From: Flavobacteriales bacterium
GTDB lineage: Bacteria; Bacteroidota; Bacteroidia; Flavobacteriales_E; Vicingaceae
DNA: 64,000 bases
Assembly (NCBI GenBank): GCA_013359255.1
Contig: JABWCF010000002.1
Coordinates: 62,001-126,000, forward strand
Reading direction: 5' to 3'
Below are positions 9,686-18,249 of this stretch, one piece after another (within the stretch, counting starts at the first letter, position 1; every line of letters starts with the position of its first letter). The notes below the pieces were generated by a model. It ran no database searches, was not told where the DNA came from, and was given only the letters and a program-made list of their open reading frames with translations. Position numbers and translations under genes: made by a program.

Positions 9686-10441
9686 ATGTCTAAAATAAAC
9701 ATATTTGTTGTTGAAGACGAAAGTATCGTTAGCAAAGACATTCAGCAAAGCCTTAAAAAATTAGGCTACAATGTGGCTGGTGCAGCAACCTCTGGAGAGC
9801 AGGCCGTTGAGCTTATAGAACAAACAAATCCCGATTTGGTATTAATGGACATTATGCTCAAGGGCGAAATGAACGGAATACAAACTGCAGAAATAGTAAA
9901 AAACAAACACAATATCCCGGTTATATTTCTTACCGCCTATGCCGATGAAAATACCCTTAGCAAAGCAAAAGTTACAGAGCCCTATGGTTACATTATAAAA
10001 CCATTTAAAGAAATAGATATACACACCTCTATCGAAATGGCCTTATACAAGCACGGCAAAGAAACAGAGGTAAAAAAAGAACGCGATTTTTTATACTCGC
10101 TGGTTGAAAGCAAAGAAGCCGGAGATGGTGTAATATTTGTAAAATCCAATTCCAGACTGGTAAAAGTTAAAAGCAGCGATATTTATTTTATAGAAGCACT
10201 AAAAGATTACGTGGTAATTAACACCGCTACGGCAAAATACACCATACACTCTACCATGAAAGATATTGAGAAAAAACTACACCCAAGCGAATTTGTTCGG
10301 GTGCATCGTTCTTACATTGTGCGATTAGATAAAATTTTATCTATAGAAATGCCCAACGTGGTATTAGAAGGAAACAAAAAACTAATACCCATCGGAGGCT
10401 CTTATAAAGACGAATTACTGAACAAAATAAATCTTATTTAA
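9686..10441 (+). CDS. LytTR-family response regulator
   Basis: 251-residue two-component regulator. The receiver domain (1-~120) has the acidic pair Glu10/Asp11, phospho-acceptor Asp55 (LVLMDIML), Thr83 and Lys105 (IIKPF). The C-terminal LytTR DNA-binding domain spans ~145-250 (VKVKSSDIYFIEALKDYVVI, FVRVHRSYIV), normal for LytR/AlgR-type activators that bind short direct repeats. It follows the PAS kinase by 6 nt and is followed by a strong hairpin terminator, so it ends the operon. Targets are not evident here. Confidence 0.94.
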   Translation: MSKINIFVVEDESIVSKDIQQSLKKLGYNVAGAATSGEQAVELIEQTNPDLVLMDIMLKGEMNGIQTAEIVKNKHNIPVIFLTAYADENTLSKAKVTEPYGYIIKPFKEIDIHTSIEMALYKHGKETEVKKERDFLYSLVESKEAGDGVIFVKSNSRLVKVKSSDIYFIEALKDYVVINTATAKYTIHSTMKDIEKKLHPSEFVRVHRSYIVRLDKILSIEMPNVVLEGNKKLIPIGGSYKDELLNKINLI

Positions 10442-10463
10442 TAAAATAAAATACGAATCAATA

Positions 10464-10485
10464 GGGGCAAACAGCCCCTTTTTTT
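10464..10485 (+). terminator. Rho-independent terminator after the LytTR gene
   Basis: GGGGC (10464-10468), five-base loop, GCCCC (10474-10478), then seven T. It closes the MORN/kinase/regulator operon. Confidence 0.85.
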
Positions 10486-10500
10486 ATTTACAATTTAATC

Positions 10501-11532
10501 ATGGCAGAACATTTTAATCCCAACGAAGTGGCCGTTGCAAACGGAAATATTTTCGGATTCCCATATTCCCTATCCGAAGCAGAACTAGTTATTTTACCTA
10601 TTCCATGGGAGGTTACCACATCGTATGGTGGTGGTACTGCCGATGGGCCACAAGCTATTTTAAATGCTTCTACTCAGTTAGATTTTTACGATCCGAACCT
10701 TGAAAAAGCGTGGCAATATAAGGTGGCCATGAAAGAAATACCGCAAAAAATATATGATAAAAATACCGCACTGCGACCTTTGGCCGAAGAATACATTAAA
10801 AGGTTGGAAGAAGGAGAAATGCCTCAAGAAAATAGGGGTTTGAGAAAAATTGCAGAACATATAAACAAAGAATGCGAAGGACTAAAAAACTGGGTTAAAG
10901 AAGAAGCCAAAAAAGTATTAGATTCAGGAAAAACAGTAGCTGTTTTAGGTGGAGACCACAGTACGCCACTTGGTTTAATAGACGCATTGACCGAAAAATA
11001 TTCCTCTTTTTCTGTATTGCAAATAGACGCACATGCCGATTTAAGAAAAGCTTACGAAGGTTTTACTTATTCGCACGCCTCCATTATGTACAACACCTTG
11101 CAACTGCAGCAGGTTTCAAAACTTGTACAAGTAGGCATTAGAGATATTTGCCCCGATGAAGTAGAAATGATTACCCACTCGAGAGGGAGAATTAAAACTT
11201 TTTTTGATTGGGAAATTAAAAACGCCCAGTACGAAGGAAAATCATGGAAAATACTTTGCGATGAAATCATTGCAGAACTAAGCAATGAGGTCTACATTAG
11301 TTTTGATATTGATGGGCTAGACCCTAAACTTTGCCCCAATACAGGCACCCCGGTTGTTGGCGGGCTAGAGTTGGCTCAGGTAAGCTACTTGCTTAACCGC
11401 CTTTGCGAATCGGGGAAAAAAATAATAGGTTTCGATTTAAACGAAGTTGCCCCTGGAGAAAACGAGTGGGATGCCAATGTAGGAGCAAGAGTTTTATACA
11501 AACTCTGTTGTATGCTGTTTAAAAGTCGGTAA
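10501..11532 (+). CDS. Arginase/agmatinase/formimidoylglutamase family hydrolase
   Basis: 343-residue ureohydrolase-fold enzyme. All Mn-binding motifs are present: GGDHS (150-154), DAHAD (Asp176, His178, Asp180) and SFDIDGLDP (Asp269, Asp271). It hydrolyses a guanidino or formimino group, but the substrate (agmatine, arginine, formiminoglutamate) cannot be decided by eye. The length is greater than typical agmatinases because of an insertion at ~75-130 rich in charged residues, a layout common in Bacteroidota members. Transcription probably starts in the short gap after the terminator at 10485. The DUF1697 gene follows after 8 nt. Confidence 0.88.
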   Translation: MAEHFNPNEVAVANGNIFGFPYSLSEAELVILPIPWEVTTSYGGGTADGPQAILNASTQLDFYDPNLEKAWQYKVAMKEIPQKIYDKNTALRPLAEEYIKRLEEGEMPQENRGLRKIAEHINKECEGLKNWVKEEAKKVLDSGKTVAVLGGDHSTPLGLIDALTEKYSSFSVLQIDAHADLRKAYEGFTYSHASIMYNTLQLQQVSKLVQVGIRDICPDEVEMITHSRGRIKTFFDWEIKNAQYEGKSWKILCDEIIAELSNEVYISFDIDGLDPKLCPNTGTPVVGGLELAQVSYLLNRLCESGKKIIGFDLNEVAPGENEWDANVGARVLYKLCCMLFKSR

Positions 11533-11540
11533 TTTTTAAA

Positions 11541-12089
11541 ATGACCACCTATATATCAATATTAAGAGGAATTAATGTAAGCGGGCAAAAGCTTATCAAG
11601 ATGGATAGATTGCGAGAACTGTATCAAAACATAGGATTTAATAATGTTACAACCTATGTTCAGAGTGGTAATGTTGTTTTTCAAAGCAATAATTCAGATG
11701 TTGGCAATTTGAAACAAAAAATATCTCAACAAATTCAAAAAAATTTTGAATTTGAAGTTCCGGTAATTGTTTTAACTATAAATGAACTAAGTTTGATAAT
11801 AAATAACAATCCATTCAAAAATAACCTTAAAAAAGAGCACACGCATTTGTATGTTACGTTCTTGTCGTCAAAACCAAAGTATTGCGAAAAAGAAATAATT
11901 GAAAGTAAAATTCAAAAGGAAGAAGAAATTTGTTTTTCTGAAAAAGCTATATATCTATACTGTCCAAATGGATATGGAAGAACAAAACTGAATAATAATT
12001 TTTTAGAAGCAACACTTAAAGTGGTGGCAACTACCAGAAATTGGAAAACAACAAATGAACTCTTTAAAATGGCAAATCAAATAAATTGA
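11541..12089 (+). CDS. DUF1697 family protein
   Basis: 182-residue cytoplasmic protein of the DUF1697 family, recognised from its N-terminus (TYISILRGINVSGQK, then LYQNIGFNNVTTYVQSGNVVF). These proteins have two ferredoxin-like subdomains; no biochemical function is established. Only 8 nt separate it from the arginase-family gene, so it may be co-transcribed. No sorting or membrane signal. The 69 nt to the convergent dusB hold nothing recognisable. Confidence 0.85.
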   Translation: MTTYISILRGINVSGQKLIKMDRLRELYQNIGFNNVTTYVQSGNVVFQSNNSDVGNLKQKISQQIQKNFEFEVPVIVLTINELSLIINNNPFKNNLKKEHTHLYVTFLSSKPKYCEKEIIESKIQKEEEICFSEKAIYLYCPNGYGRTKLNNNFLEATLKVVATTRNWKTTNELFKMANQIN

Positions 12090-12158
12090 AATAGTATAAT
12101 AAGATTCCATTAAATTTATCATAGACAACGCTTTAAATTTTTGCCTTTCGTTGAATAA

Positions 12159-13133
12159 TTATCCCCTGTTTTTTATTAAGTTTAAGGTGTCCAATAATTC
12201 GTTTACACCATTTTGTGAAACCAGTTTTTTGCGAAAATCTTTAAAATCAGGTATTCCTCTAAAGTAATTTCCGTAGTGTTTTCTCATTTCCAGCACCCCC
12301 TGTTTTTCGCCTTTCCATTTTACAGAATCCGATAAGTGTTTTTTGGCGGCTTCTGTGCGTTCAAAAAGAGTGGGAGGAGGCAATATGTGCCCGGTACGCA
12401 AAAAGTGCTTTATTTCTTTAAAAATCCACGGATATCCAATGCTTGCTCTACCAATCATTATACCATCAATTCCATATCTGTTTTTCATTTCAAGCGCCTT
12501 TTCGGGAGTATTTACATCTCCGTTTCCGAAAACCGGAATAGTTATGTTTGGATTGTTTTTAACTTCTCCAATTAAAGTCCAATCTGCTTGCCCCTTATAC
12601 ATTTGTACTCTTGTACGTCCATGAATGGAAATGGCTTTTATGCCCACATCTTGAAGTCGTTCGGCCACTTCTACAATATGCTTCGATTGCTCATCCCAAC
12701 CTAAACGGGTTTTTACGGTAACGGGCAATCGGGTAGACTTTACAATTTCTTCGGTAAGTTTTACCATTTTGGGTATATTTCTGAGTATCCCTGCACCAGC
12801 TTCTTTGCAAACCACTTTTTTTACGGGGCATCCGAAATTAATATCTATCAAATCGGGCCTGGCTTCTTCTGCCATTGCAGTAGCTTTTTTCATAGATTCA
12901 ATATCGCCACCAAAAATCTGAATGCCTATAGGTCGTTCGTATTCAAAAATGTCTAATTTTTTTTTGCTTTTAATGGCATTGCGTATTAAGCCTTCGGAAG
13001 AAATAAATTCGGTAAACATTAAATCGGCACCATAGACTTTGCATAGTGCACGAAAAGGTGGGTCGCTCACGTCTTCCATGGGAGCAAGCAACAGCGGAAA
13101 TTCTCCTAATTCAATATTTGCTATTTTTACCAA
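12159..13133 (-). CDS. dusB: tRNA-dihydrouridine synthase DusB
   Basis: FMN-dependent reductase that makes dihydrouridine in tRNA D-loops. Family marks are PLLLAPMEDVSDPPFR near the N-terminus, INFGCPVKKVV with the conserved Cys, TVKTRLGW, ISIHGRTR and the FMN phosphate-binding GNGDV and GIMIGRASIG segments. I place the start at the TTG at 13133 (reading VKIANIELGEF, the usual N-terminus). A second TTG at 13142 is possible but overlaps a TAATTTTG -7-like box. Length ~324 is normal. The gene is divergent from the CPBP protease, 19 nt away. Confidence 0.9.
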   Translation of the reverse strand: MVKIANIELGEFPLLLAPMEDVSDPPFRALCKVYGADLMFTEFISSEGLIRNAIKSKKKLDIFEYERPIGIQIFGGDIESMKKATAMAEEARPDLIDINFGCPVKKVVCKEAGAGILRNIPKMVKLTEEIVKSTRLPVTVKTRLGWDEQSKHIVEVAERLQDVGIKAISIHGRTRVQMYKGQADWTLIGEVKNNPNITIPVFGNGDVNTPEKALEMKNRYGIDGIMIGRASIGYPWIFKEIKHFLRTGHILPPPTLFERTEAAKKHLSDSVKWKGEKQGVLEMRKHYGNYFRGIPDFKDFRKKLVSQNGVNELLDTLNLIKNRG

Positions 13134-13139
13134 ATCAAC

Positions 13140-13147
13140 CAAAATTA
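13140..13147 (-). promoter_or_regulatory. Candidate -7 box of dusB
   Basis: On the minus strand the bases read TAATTTTG, matching TAnnTTTG. If used, transcription would begin close to the TTG start at 13133, giving a leaderless or nearly leaderless mRNA. No -33 element was identified. Confidence 0.3.
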
Positions 13148-13152
13148 CGTTT

Positions 13153-14073
13153 ATGCGTGGAATGTTAGGGCATCTTTCAAAAGGAACTCAGTTTCTTTTT
13201 CTTCTTTTGCTGTGTATTTTTTCTTTGTCGGTTTTTGCAATTATGGCCGCAGCGGCCATGAAATTTATTTTTCAGGTGGGAGATGTGTTCGATATGGAAC
13301 AACTTGCTGAAACAAACAACTCCCGCATTATTTCAGCTCTTAAATTTTCGCAACTTTTAAACTCGGTAGGTTTATTTATTGTGCCACCTGTGTTGTTTTC
13401 ATTTTTGGTTTCTTCAAATTCTTCAGAATATTTAGGGTTTTGCAAAAAGAATAAAACATCTAACTACTTTTTGGTATTTCTGATTATGTTGGTTTCTCTT
13501 CCGTTTTTAAATTGGATGATAGAGTGGAATGAATCCATACAACTTCCGGAATCTTTATCGGCTTTAGAAGAGATGATGAAAGAATCGGAAAAAAAGGCTA
13601 CAGAACTAACGAAAATGCTTTTAAAAGCCCACACCATGGGCGATTTACTTTTTAATCTTGCATTAATTGCTATAATACCTGCTTTGGGCGAGGAATTATT
13701 GTTTAGGGGTGTAGTACAAAAATTATTTTCGGAGATATTTAAAAACCCTCATGCTGCAATTATTACTACAGCCATATTGTTTAGTTTTTTACATTTTCAG
13801 TTTTATGGGTTTTTCCCACGTACATTTTTCGGAATACTTTTCGGATACATGCTGGTTTGGAGTGGCTCCATAAAATTACCGATATTAGCTCATTTGGTAA
13901 ATAACTCTATGGTGGTGTTGGCTAATTTTTATGGTAACGATAATGGCCTAAGTCAAACATTAGATAATATTGGCAAAAGCGAATCGGTATGGTGGGCAAT
14001 AGCCAGCGTGGCTTTGTTAAGCGTGTTGATGATTGTGTTGTACAAAAATACTTTTCAAAAAGAGAGGATATAA
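13153..14073 (+). CDS. CPBP-family intramembrane glutamic protease
   Basis: 306-residue multi-pass membrane protein of the CPBP (Rce1-like/ABI) family. Motifs: Glu180-Glu181 with Arg185 (GEELLFRG), His214 (FLHFQF) and His247 with Asn250/251 (LAHLVNN), the catalytic set of glutamic intramembrane proteases. There are six or more hydrophobic segments, and a charged loop at ~135-157. I start at ATG 13153. The longer frame from 13039 would run antisense over dusB and adds 38 residues of unlikely composition. Substrate unknown. It ends at a perfect 30-bp palindrome that serves as a two-way terminator. Confidence 0.88.
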   Translation: MRGMLGHLSKGTQFLFLLLLCIFSLSVFAIMAAAAMKFIFQVGDVFDMEQLAETNNSRIISALKFSQLLNSVGLFIVPPVLFSFLVSSNSSEYLGFCKKNKTSNYFLVFLIMLVSLPFLNWMIEWNESIQLPESLSALEEMMKESEKKATELTKMLLKAHTMGDLLFNLALIAIIPALGEELLFRGVVQKLFSEIFKNPHAAIITTAILFSFLHFQFYGFFPRTFFGILFGYMLVWSGSIKLPILAHLVNNSMVVLANFYGNDNGLSQTLDNIGKSESVWWAIASVALLSVLMIVLYKNTFQKERI

Positions 14074-14101
14074 AAAAGGGCGATGATCATCGCCCTTTTT
14101 T
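14072..14101. terminator. Bidirectional terminator, perfect 30-bp palindrome
   Basis: The left half AAAAAAGGGCGATGA is exactly complementary to the right half TCATCGCCCTTTTTT, with no unpaired loop in the DNA. A-run and T-run flank a GC-rich core, so it can stop transcripts from both convergent genes (the CPBP gene and the glycine-rich cargo gene). Confidence 0.85.
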
Positions 14102-14118
14102 GAGAATAATCTACTATT

Positions 14119-15681
14119 CTATTTCATTAATGAAACTTTAATAATCTTATCGAAATTCCCTGCTCTAAAATGCAAATTGTAAAGACCGTTGGGTAATTCT
14201 TGTAAAGAAACAGCCACTTGGCCTTTATTGTTTTCTAATTTTTCAACTTTCATAAGCACCTTTCCTTGTAAATCTTCAACTTCTAAAGAAATTAAGGCAT
14301 CAGATTGGGGTATGTTAACGTAAACAACGCCTTTACTTGGATTTGGAAAAACGCTTAACTCATTAAATAAGGTTGAATTAGAAATTCCTGCACAAGCATC
14401 AACTACAATGGAATCCGTAGCAGAATTTGAGCAAGCTCCATCTGAATAGGTATAAGTAATAACGTGTGTTCCCACACCGGCAATCGAAGGATTAAACGCT
14501 CCGCCCGATACTCCACTACCGGAGTACACTCCACCGCCCGGATTACCACCGCTTAGAGTTAAAGCAGGTGCGTTTAAACAAATAGTATCTTGAGGTAAAT
14601 TAAACAATACACTAGGCGTAACTCCAACATAAATAGATTTTACTTGGGCGGGGCTTGATCCGCAAGTGCTATCGGCTGTTACGGTTATATCTCCTGCATT
14701 GTTACTAAAAGTTACATTTATAGTTGTAGTGCCTTGTCCACTATTAATAGTTGCACCTGAAGGAACTGTCCATGTATAAGACAAAGCACCTGGCACGGGA
14801 GAAATAGAATATACTTCAGTTGCATTCTCACAAACTGAATCTTTTCCTGCAATAGCACCCGGCATAGCAGGAGGAGCCGGAACATTAACTGTAACGATAA
14901 TTTCTCCATTTCCAGTTTGAAAGCCTGCCGTATGTGTTACGTTTGTGGCACCCGGAGCTGTATAGCTACTGCCACCACCACCACCACCGTAGCCACCACC
15001 ACCACCACCATAGTAGCCACCGCCACCACCGCCACCATAAGTACAGGCCCCATTTCCACCCTGTCCTAGAGTTCCAGCTTGTATGCAACCTTGTCCTTGA
15101 TCATTTCCTTGTAAGCCACCTGCAACTTGAGTACCGCCAGCACCCGGATAGTTTGGAGTGCCTCCTGCACAAGAACCACATTGGCAACCCGGAGCACCTG
15201 TTAAACCCCCTCCGTCTCCTCCATGGTCTCCGTTGCCCCAACAGTTTGTGCCTGCCCCAGCACCGCCTGCTGCAACAATAATTCGGTTTACTAAAGCGGT
15301 ACCGTTTAATCTAATATCTGATGCACCTCCACCGCCTGCACAGTATGTATTATTTCCCCCTGTTCCTCCACCATTGTAGCCTGGGCTGTTTTGGTTTGGC
15401 GAGCCACCTTGTCCGCCCACATAAATGCTTAATACATCACCCGGTGTTACAGGAAAAGAACAAGTAACCCTACCGCCTTTACCTCCGTTGCTGGTTTGAC
15501 CGTTATAGGTCATATTACCGCCTTTAGCTCCTTTTACATCTACGGTTATAGATGTAGCACATAGCGGAACAGTATAAGTTTGCACACTTCCGGTATAGGA
15601 AAAAGTGGTGGTTTGTGCTTTTGCAGAGTTTACGGTAAAAGCAAGTGCAAATGTGGATAACAAAAAGCAGATTTTTTTCAT
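14119..15681 (-). CDS. Glycine-rich, PKD-like T9SS-secreted protein
   Basis: 520-residue secreted protein. Signal peptide 1-~22 (ends NSAKAQ). Residues ~50-265 are extremely glycine-rich (GGSPNQNSPG, then long runs of GGGGG with Tyr), like the glycine-rich domains of cell-surface adhesins. Residues ~275-355 look like a PKD/Ig-like fold (SYTWTVPSGATINSG) and ~355-430 a related repeat ending YTYSDGACSN. The last ~80 residues are a type A T9SS sorting domain (VFPNPSKG, LPNGLYNLHFRAG, ending KVSLMK). It should be exported by the SprA-containing T9SS and attached at the surface. Monocistronic, facing the CPBP gene across a terminator. Confidence 0.88.
   Translation of the reverse strand: MKKICFLLSTFALAFTVNSAKAQTTTFSYTGSVQTYTVPLCATSITVDVKGAKGGNMTYNGQTSNGGKGGRVTCSFPVTPGDVLSIYVGGQGGSPNQNSPGYNGGGTGGNNTYCAGGGGASDIRLNGTALVNRIIVAAGGAGAGTNCWGNGDHGGDGGGLTGAPGCQCGSCAGGTPNYPGAGGTQVAGGLQGNDQGQGCIQAGTLGQGGNGACTYGGGGGGGYYGGGGGGYGGGGGGSSYTAPGATNVTHTAGFQTGNGEIIVTVNVPAPPAMPGAIAGKDSVCENATEVYSISPVPGALSYTWTVPSGATINSGQGTTTINVTFSNNAGDITVTADSTCGSSPAQVKSIYVGVTPSVLFNLPQDTICLNAPALTLSGGNPGGGVYSGSGVSGGAFNPSIAGVGTHVITYTYSDGACSNSATDSIVVDACAGISNSTLFNELSVFPNPSKGVVYVNIPQSDALISLEVEDLQGKVLMKVEKLENNKGQVAVSLQELPNGLYNLHFRAGNFDKIIKVSLMK
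14971..15036 (-). repeat. Low-complexity Gly-codon (GGN) tract
   Basis: Two runs of CCACCACC-type triplets interrupted by Tyr codons lie inside the glycine-rich cargo gene and encode poly-Gly/Tyr. In-frame triplet repeats like this can change length by slippage without breaking the frame. Confidence 0.7.
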
Positions 15682-15712
15682 AATATAAGTTTAAGGGTTG
15701 TTTAAAAACAGA

Positions 15713-16186
15713 CTATTTTATCTTATCTGTTTTTCTCGAAGAGTAGTTTATTTTTAAAGCTTGTGCTTTGCGTAATTCTTGTTTTACATCGGTTACCACA
15801 CCCATCTCGCAATCTTTGTCTACTTTGAGTGAAAAAGTGATAAGAGGCCTTTCGGCTTCATTAATTTTTTGTCGTTCTACTTCTACGTATTCTGCAATTT
15901 GTTCTTTTGTGGCAAATTGGTCGTTTAGTTGAATACGAGGGGCAGAGCCATAAGTGGCTTTTAGTTTTTCAATGGGAGAGCCTATATAAATGTAGCTAAC
16001 CAAATCTTTGCGGTCAATCTTTTCGGCTTCTGTAGCTTCCGGTGGAGATACCTTAACGAGTAAATCTTGCTCTCTCATTACAGTGGTAACCATAAAGAAA
16101 AACAGGAGCATAAAAACAATATCGGGCAAGGAGGCGGTTGAAATAGCCGGTTGTTCTCCTGATTTATTTTTTTTAAATTTCGACAT
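15713..16186 (-). CDS. exbD: ExbD/TolR-family biopolymer transport protein (second copy)
   Basis: 157-residue ExbD/TolR-like protein with one N-terminal membrane helix (~19-40: STASLPDIVFMLLFFFMVTT), containing the conserved Asp (PDI) that carries protons, and a periplasmic domain after it. It works with the ExbB-like channel to drive energy transfer to the outer membrane. It is the last gene of a four-gene operon (ExbB, 133-aa membrane protein, ExbD, ExbD) with 20 nt to the previous gene. Two different ExbD-like subunits in tandem are usual in Bacteroidota. Confidence 0.9.
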   Translation of the reverse strand: MSKFKKNKSGEQPAISTASLPDIVFMLLFFFMVTTVMREQDLLVKVSPPEATEAEKIDRKDLVSYIYIGSPIEKLKATYGSAPRIQLNDQFATKEQIAEYVEVERQKINEAERPLITFSLKVDKDCEMGVVTDVKQELRKAQALKINYSSRKTDKIK

Positions 16187-16206
16187 ACTTACAACTATTC
16201 AAAAAA

Positions 16207-16782
16207 TTATTTAGTTCCAATATTTTTTGGTTCTGCTTCGGAAATACGTTGTGGGTAAATTTCCTTTATTATTTTTTGTTGGTCTTCGTTTAAATCTTTA
16301 AAAACTTTTCCGAATCTTTTTTTAGATTCTTCGTCTCTTACCTCATTATAAGCAGCAATTAATTCGTTTTGTACTTTTATGTACATTCCATAAGAGGTAC
16401 CACGGTCGTTTTGCAAAGAAACTACTTGTTTAGAAACCATCACATTTCCTACTCCGGTAATGTCTTTGGCTTCTTTTTCGGGCATATCTTCTCGGTCTCT
16501 TGGGTTTACAATAAATTCTTTGGCTTTTTCGCGTAATTGGGTTACTTGTATGTAATCACTTTCAACCAATAACTGGTCGTTTGCGTTAATAAGAATTTCT
16601 AAGATATTTCTTTGTTTAATTTTAATGTCTTCGTTTTGGGGTTCATCAACGGGTGGAGGGAGTTTACGCAATAAGCCTTTATCTACATCCATAGTAGTGG
16701 TTACAAGAAAGAAAATAAGAAGCAGAAAAGCGATATCTGCCATTGAGCCTGCGTTTATTTCCGGTAATCCTCTGCGTGCCAT
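16207..16782 (-). CDS. exbD: ExbD/TolR-family biopolymer transport protein (first copy)
   Basis: 191-residue ExbD/TolR-like protein. The N-terminal helix SMADIAFLLLIFFLVTT holds the conserved Asp16. The periplasmic part is longer than in the second copy and has an insertion at ~95-130 (NPRDREDMPEKEAKDITG) and a charged tail. Its start codon shares base 16782 with the stop of the 133-aa membrane protein gene, so the two are translationally coupled. Confidence 0.9.
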   Translation of the reverse strand: MARRGLPEINAGSMADIAFLLLIFFLVTTTMDVDKGLLRKLPPPVDEPQNEDIKIKQRNILEILINANDQLLVESDYIQVTQLREKAKEFIVNPRDREDMPEKEAKDITGVGNVMVSKQVVSLQNDRGTSYGMYIKVQNELIAAYNEVRDEESKKRFGKVFKDLNEDQQKIIKEIYPQRISEAEPKNIGTK

Positions 16783-17183
16783 TATTTAAACATTTTAGAA
16801 ATTTCAGAAAACACTGCGACTCCTATAGCTCCTAAGCCCAATAGATAAAAAGCAATTAACCCGGCACCTACCATTTTAGAAGAACTTTCGGTTACAATGT
16901 CTTTGTAAGCAGGGAGTACTTCGCTTCCGGCCATAGCATAAGAAATACCAAAAACAACTACTAAAAGGCCAACTCCCAATAGTGCGGTTTTTGCATTTTT
17001 AGGGTTTTGTGCCATAATAATTATGGGAAATATGATAGCGGCTGCTGCCGAAATAAAAAGTAGAATATAGCACCATGTAATGAGTAAACTTTCGCTTACC
17101 GCACTCAGGTAAAATAATATTCCCAACAAGGCTGAAATACCAAGTAAGGATAATCGTATGATGGTCATTAATTTGTCAGACAT
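16782..17183 (-). CDS. Four-helix membrane protein of the ExbB/ExbD operon, unknown function
   Basis: 133-residue hydrophobic protein with four predicted membrane helices (about 8-27, 35-57, 67-86 and 103-127) and short loops. I do not recognise a named domain. It lies between ExbB (5 nt upstream) and ExbD (overlapping by 1 nt), so it is almost certainly made with the proton channel and may be an accessory subunit. Function is inferred only from position. Confidence 0.8.
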   Translation of the reverse strand: MSDKLMTIIRLSLLGISALLGILFYLSAVSESLLITWCYILLFISAAAAIIFPIIIMAQNPKNAKTALLGVGLLVVVFGISYAMAGSEVLPAYKDIVTESSSKMVGAGLIAFYLLGLGAIGVAVFSEISKMFK

Positions 17184-17188
17184 AGGTC

Positions 17189-17953
17189 TTATTTTTTGTT
17201 TGTCAATTCGTGTTTAACCAATAAGTCTACTAAAGAGATGGAGGCATTTTCCATATCGTTTACAATGCCATCAACTTTAGCAATAATATAGTTATAAAAT
17301 ATTTGTAAAATCATGGCAACAACAAGACCAAATACAGTGGTCAAAAGAGCTACTTTAATACCTCCGGCTACAAGAGAAGGAGAAATATCTCCAGCTGCTT
17401 CAATGGCATCAAAAGCTGAAATCATACCGATTACCGTACCCATAAATCCTAACATGGGGGCTAATGCAATAAAAAGAGAAATCCAAGAAACTCCCTTTTC
17501 TAATAAACCCATTTGAACGCTACCATAAGAAACAACAGATTTTTCAACCATTTCTATTCCTTCGTGGCTTCTGTCTAAGCCTTGGTAAAAAATACTGGCT
17601 ACCGGTCCACGTGTGTTGCGGCAAACTTCTTTAGCGGCTTCAATACCTCCGCTGCTTAGTGCTGATTCGATATTGCTGAGAAGTTTATTGGTATTAGTGG
17701 TTGCCATATTTAAGTAGATGATACGCTCTATGCATATAGCCAAACCTAAAATAAGAGAAATTAATACAATCCCCATAAATTCGGGGCCACCTTCAATAAA
17801 TTTTTGTTTTATAATCTGATGAAATGTTTCGTTCGATGCAACAGCAACAGCGGTTTCTTCGGTAGCTGCTTTTTCATCTTGTGCATACACCTGATTGATG
17901 GTTGAAAAACACATAAATCCGGCCATTGATAGAATTGCAAATAGTTTTTTCAT
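17189..17953 (-). CDS. exbB: MotA/TolQ/ExbB proton-channel family protein
   Basis: 254-residue inner-membrane protein, first gene of the Exb operon. It has an N-terminal hydrophobic segment resembling a signal peptide (ends NQVYAQ), a helix at ~57-77, a cytoplasmic loop and the paired helices of the MotA/TolQ/ExbB domain (LAPMLGFMGTVIGMISAF and VALLTTVFGLVVAMILQIFY). With the ExbD subunits it forms the proton-driven motor that energises outer-membrane transport through a TonB-like partner. No TonB gene is in the operon. Confidence 0.92.
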   Translation of the reverse strand: MKKLFAILSMAGFMCFSTINQVYAQDEKAATEETAVAVASNETFHQIIKQKFIEGGPEFMGIVLISLILGLAICIERIIYLNMATTNTNKLLSNIESALSSGGIEAAKEVCRNTRGPVASIFYQGLDRSHEGIEMVEKSVVSYGSVQMGLLEKGVSWISLFIALAPMLGFMGTVIGMISAFDAIEAAGDISPSLVAGGIKVALLTTVFGLVVAMILQIFYNYIIAKVDGIVNDMENASISLVDLLVKHELTNKK

Positions 17954-18052
17954 AGATGTTCTGGTTAAATTTATTTTTCTTGTTTGGTTTTTATGTTTAC
18001 TTTTTTTACGATTTGAATTTGTGTTTACATTTTTATTTACGCTTTATTATTG

Positions 18053-18140
18053 CGGAGAGAGAGGGATTCGAACCCTCGGTACCCTTTTGAGATACACACG
18101 CTTTCCAAGCGTGCTCCTTAAGCCACTCGGACATCTCTCC
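18053..18140 (-). tRNA. tRNA-Ser (GGA anticodon)
   Basis: 88-nt cloverleaf with the long variable arm of a serine tRNA. Acceptor stem GGAGAGA (18140 side) pairs with TCTCTCC, anticodon stem CACGC/GCGTG encloses the loop TTGGAAA (anticodon GGA, reading UCC/UCU), and the T-arm contains GGTTCGAATCC. Discriminator base is G; a full CCA is not encoded (GCA follows the stem). It stands alone between the Exb operon and the asparaginase gene. Confidence 0.95.
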
Positions 18141-18249
18141 GGGCTGTATTTTCTCTTTTAAAAATGTAAAAGAACAAAACAAACTTTAAATGTAGGCTGC
18201 CAAATTACAAAAATTTATTTTCGAACAAAGGGGTTTTCTTTTCCTAGTG

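Noticed and set aside
13039-13152. N-terminal extension of the CPBP protease
   Set aside because: The extra 38 codons are antisense to the conserved start of dusB, and the ATG at 13153 gives a normal membrane-protein N-terminus.
14934-15379. His-rich and Pro-rich open frames on the plus strand
   Set aside because: They are antisense products of the glycine-rich cargo gene; CCA/CCX triplets give His and Pro runs.
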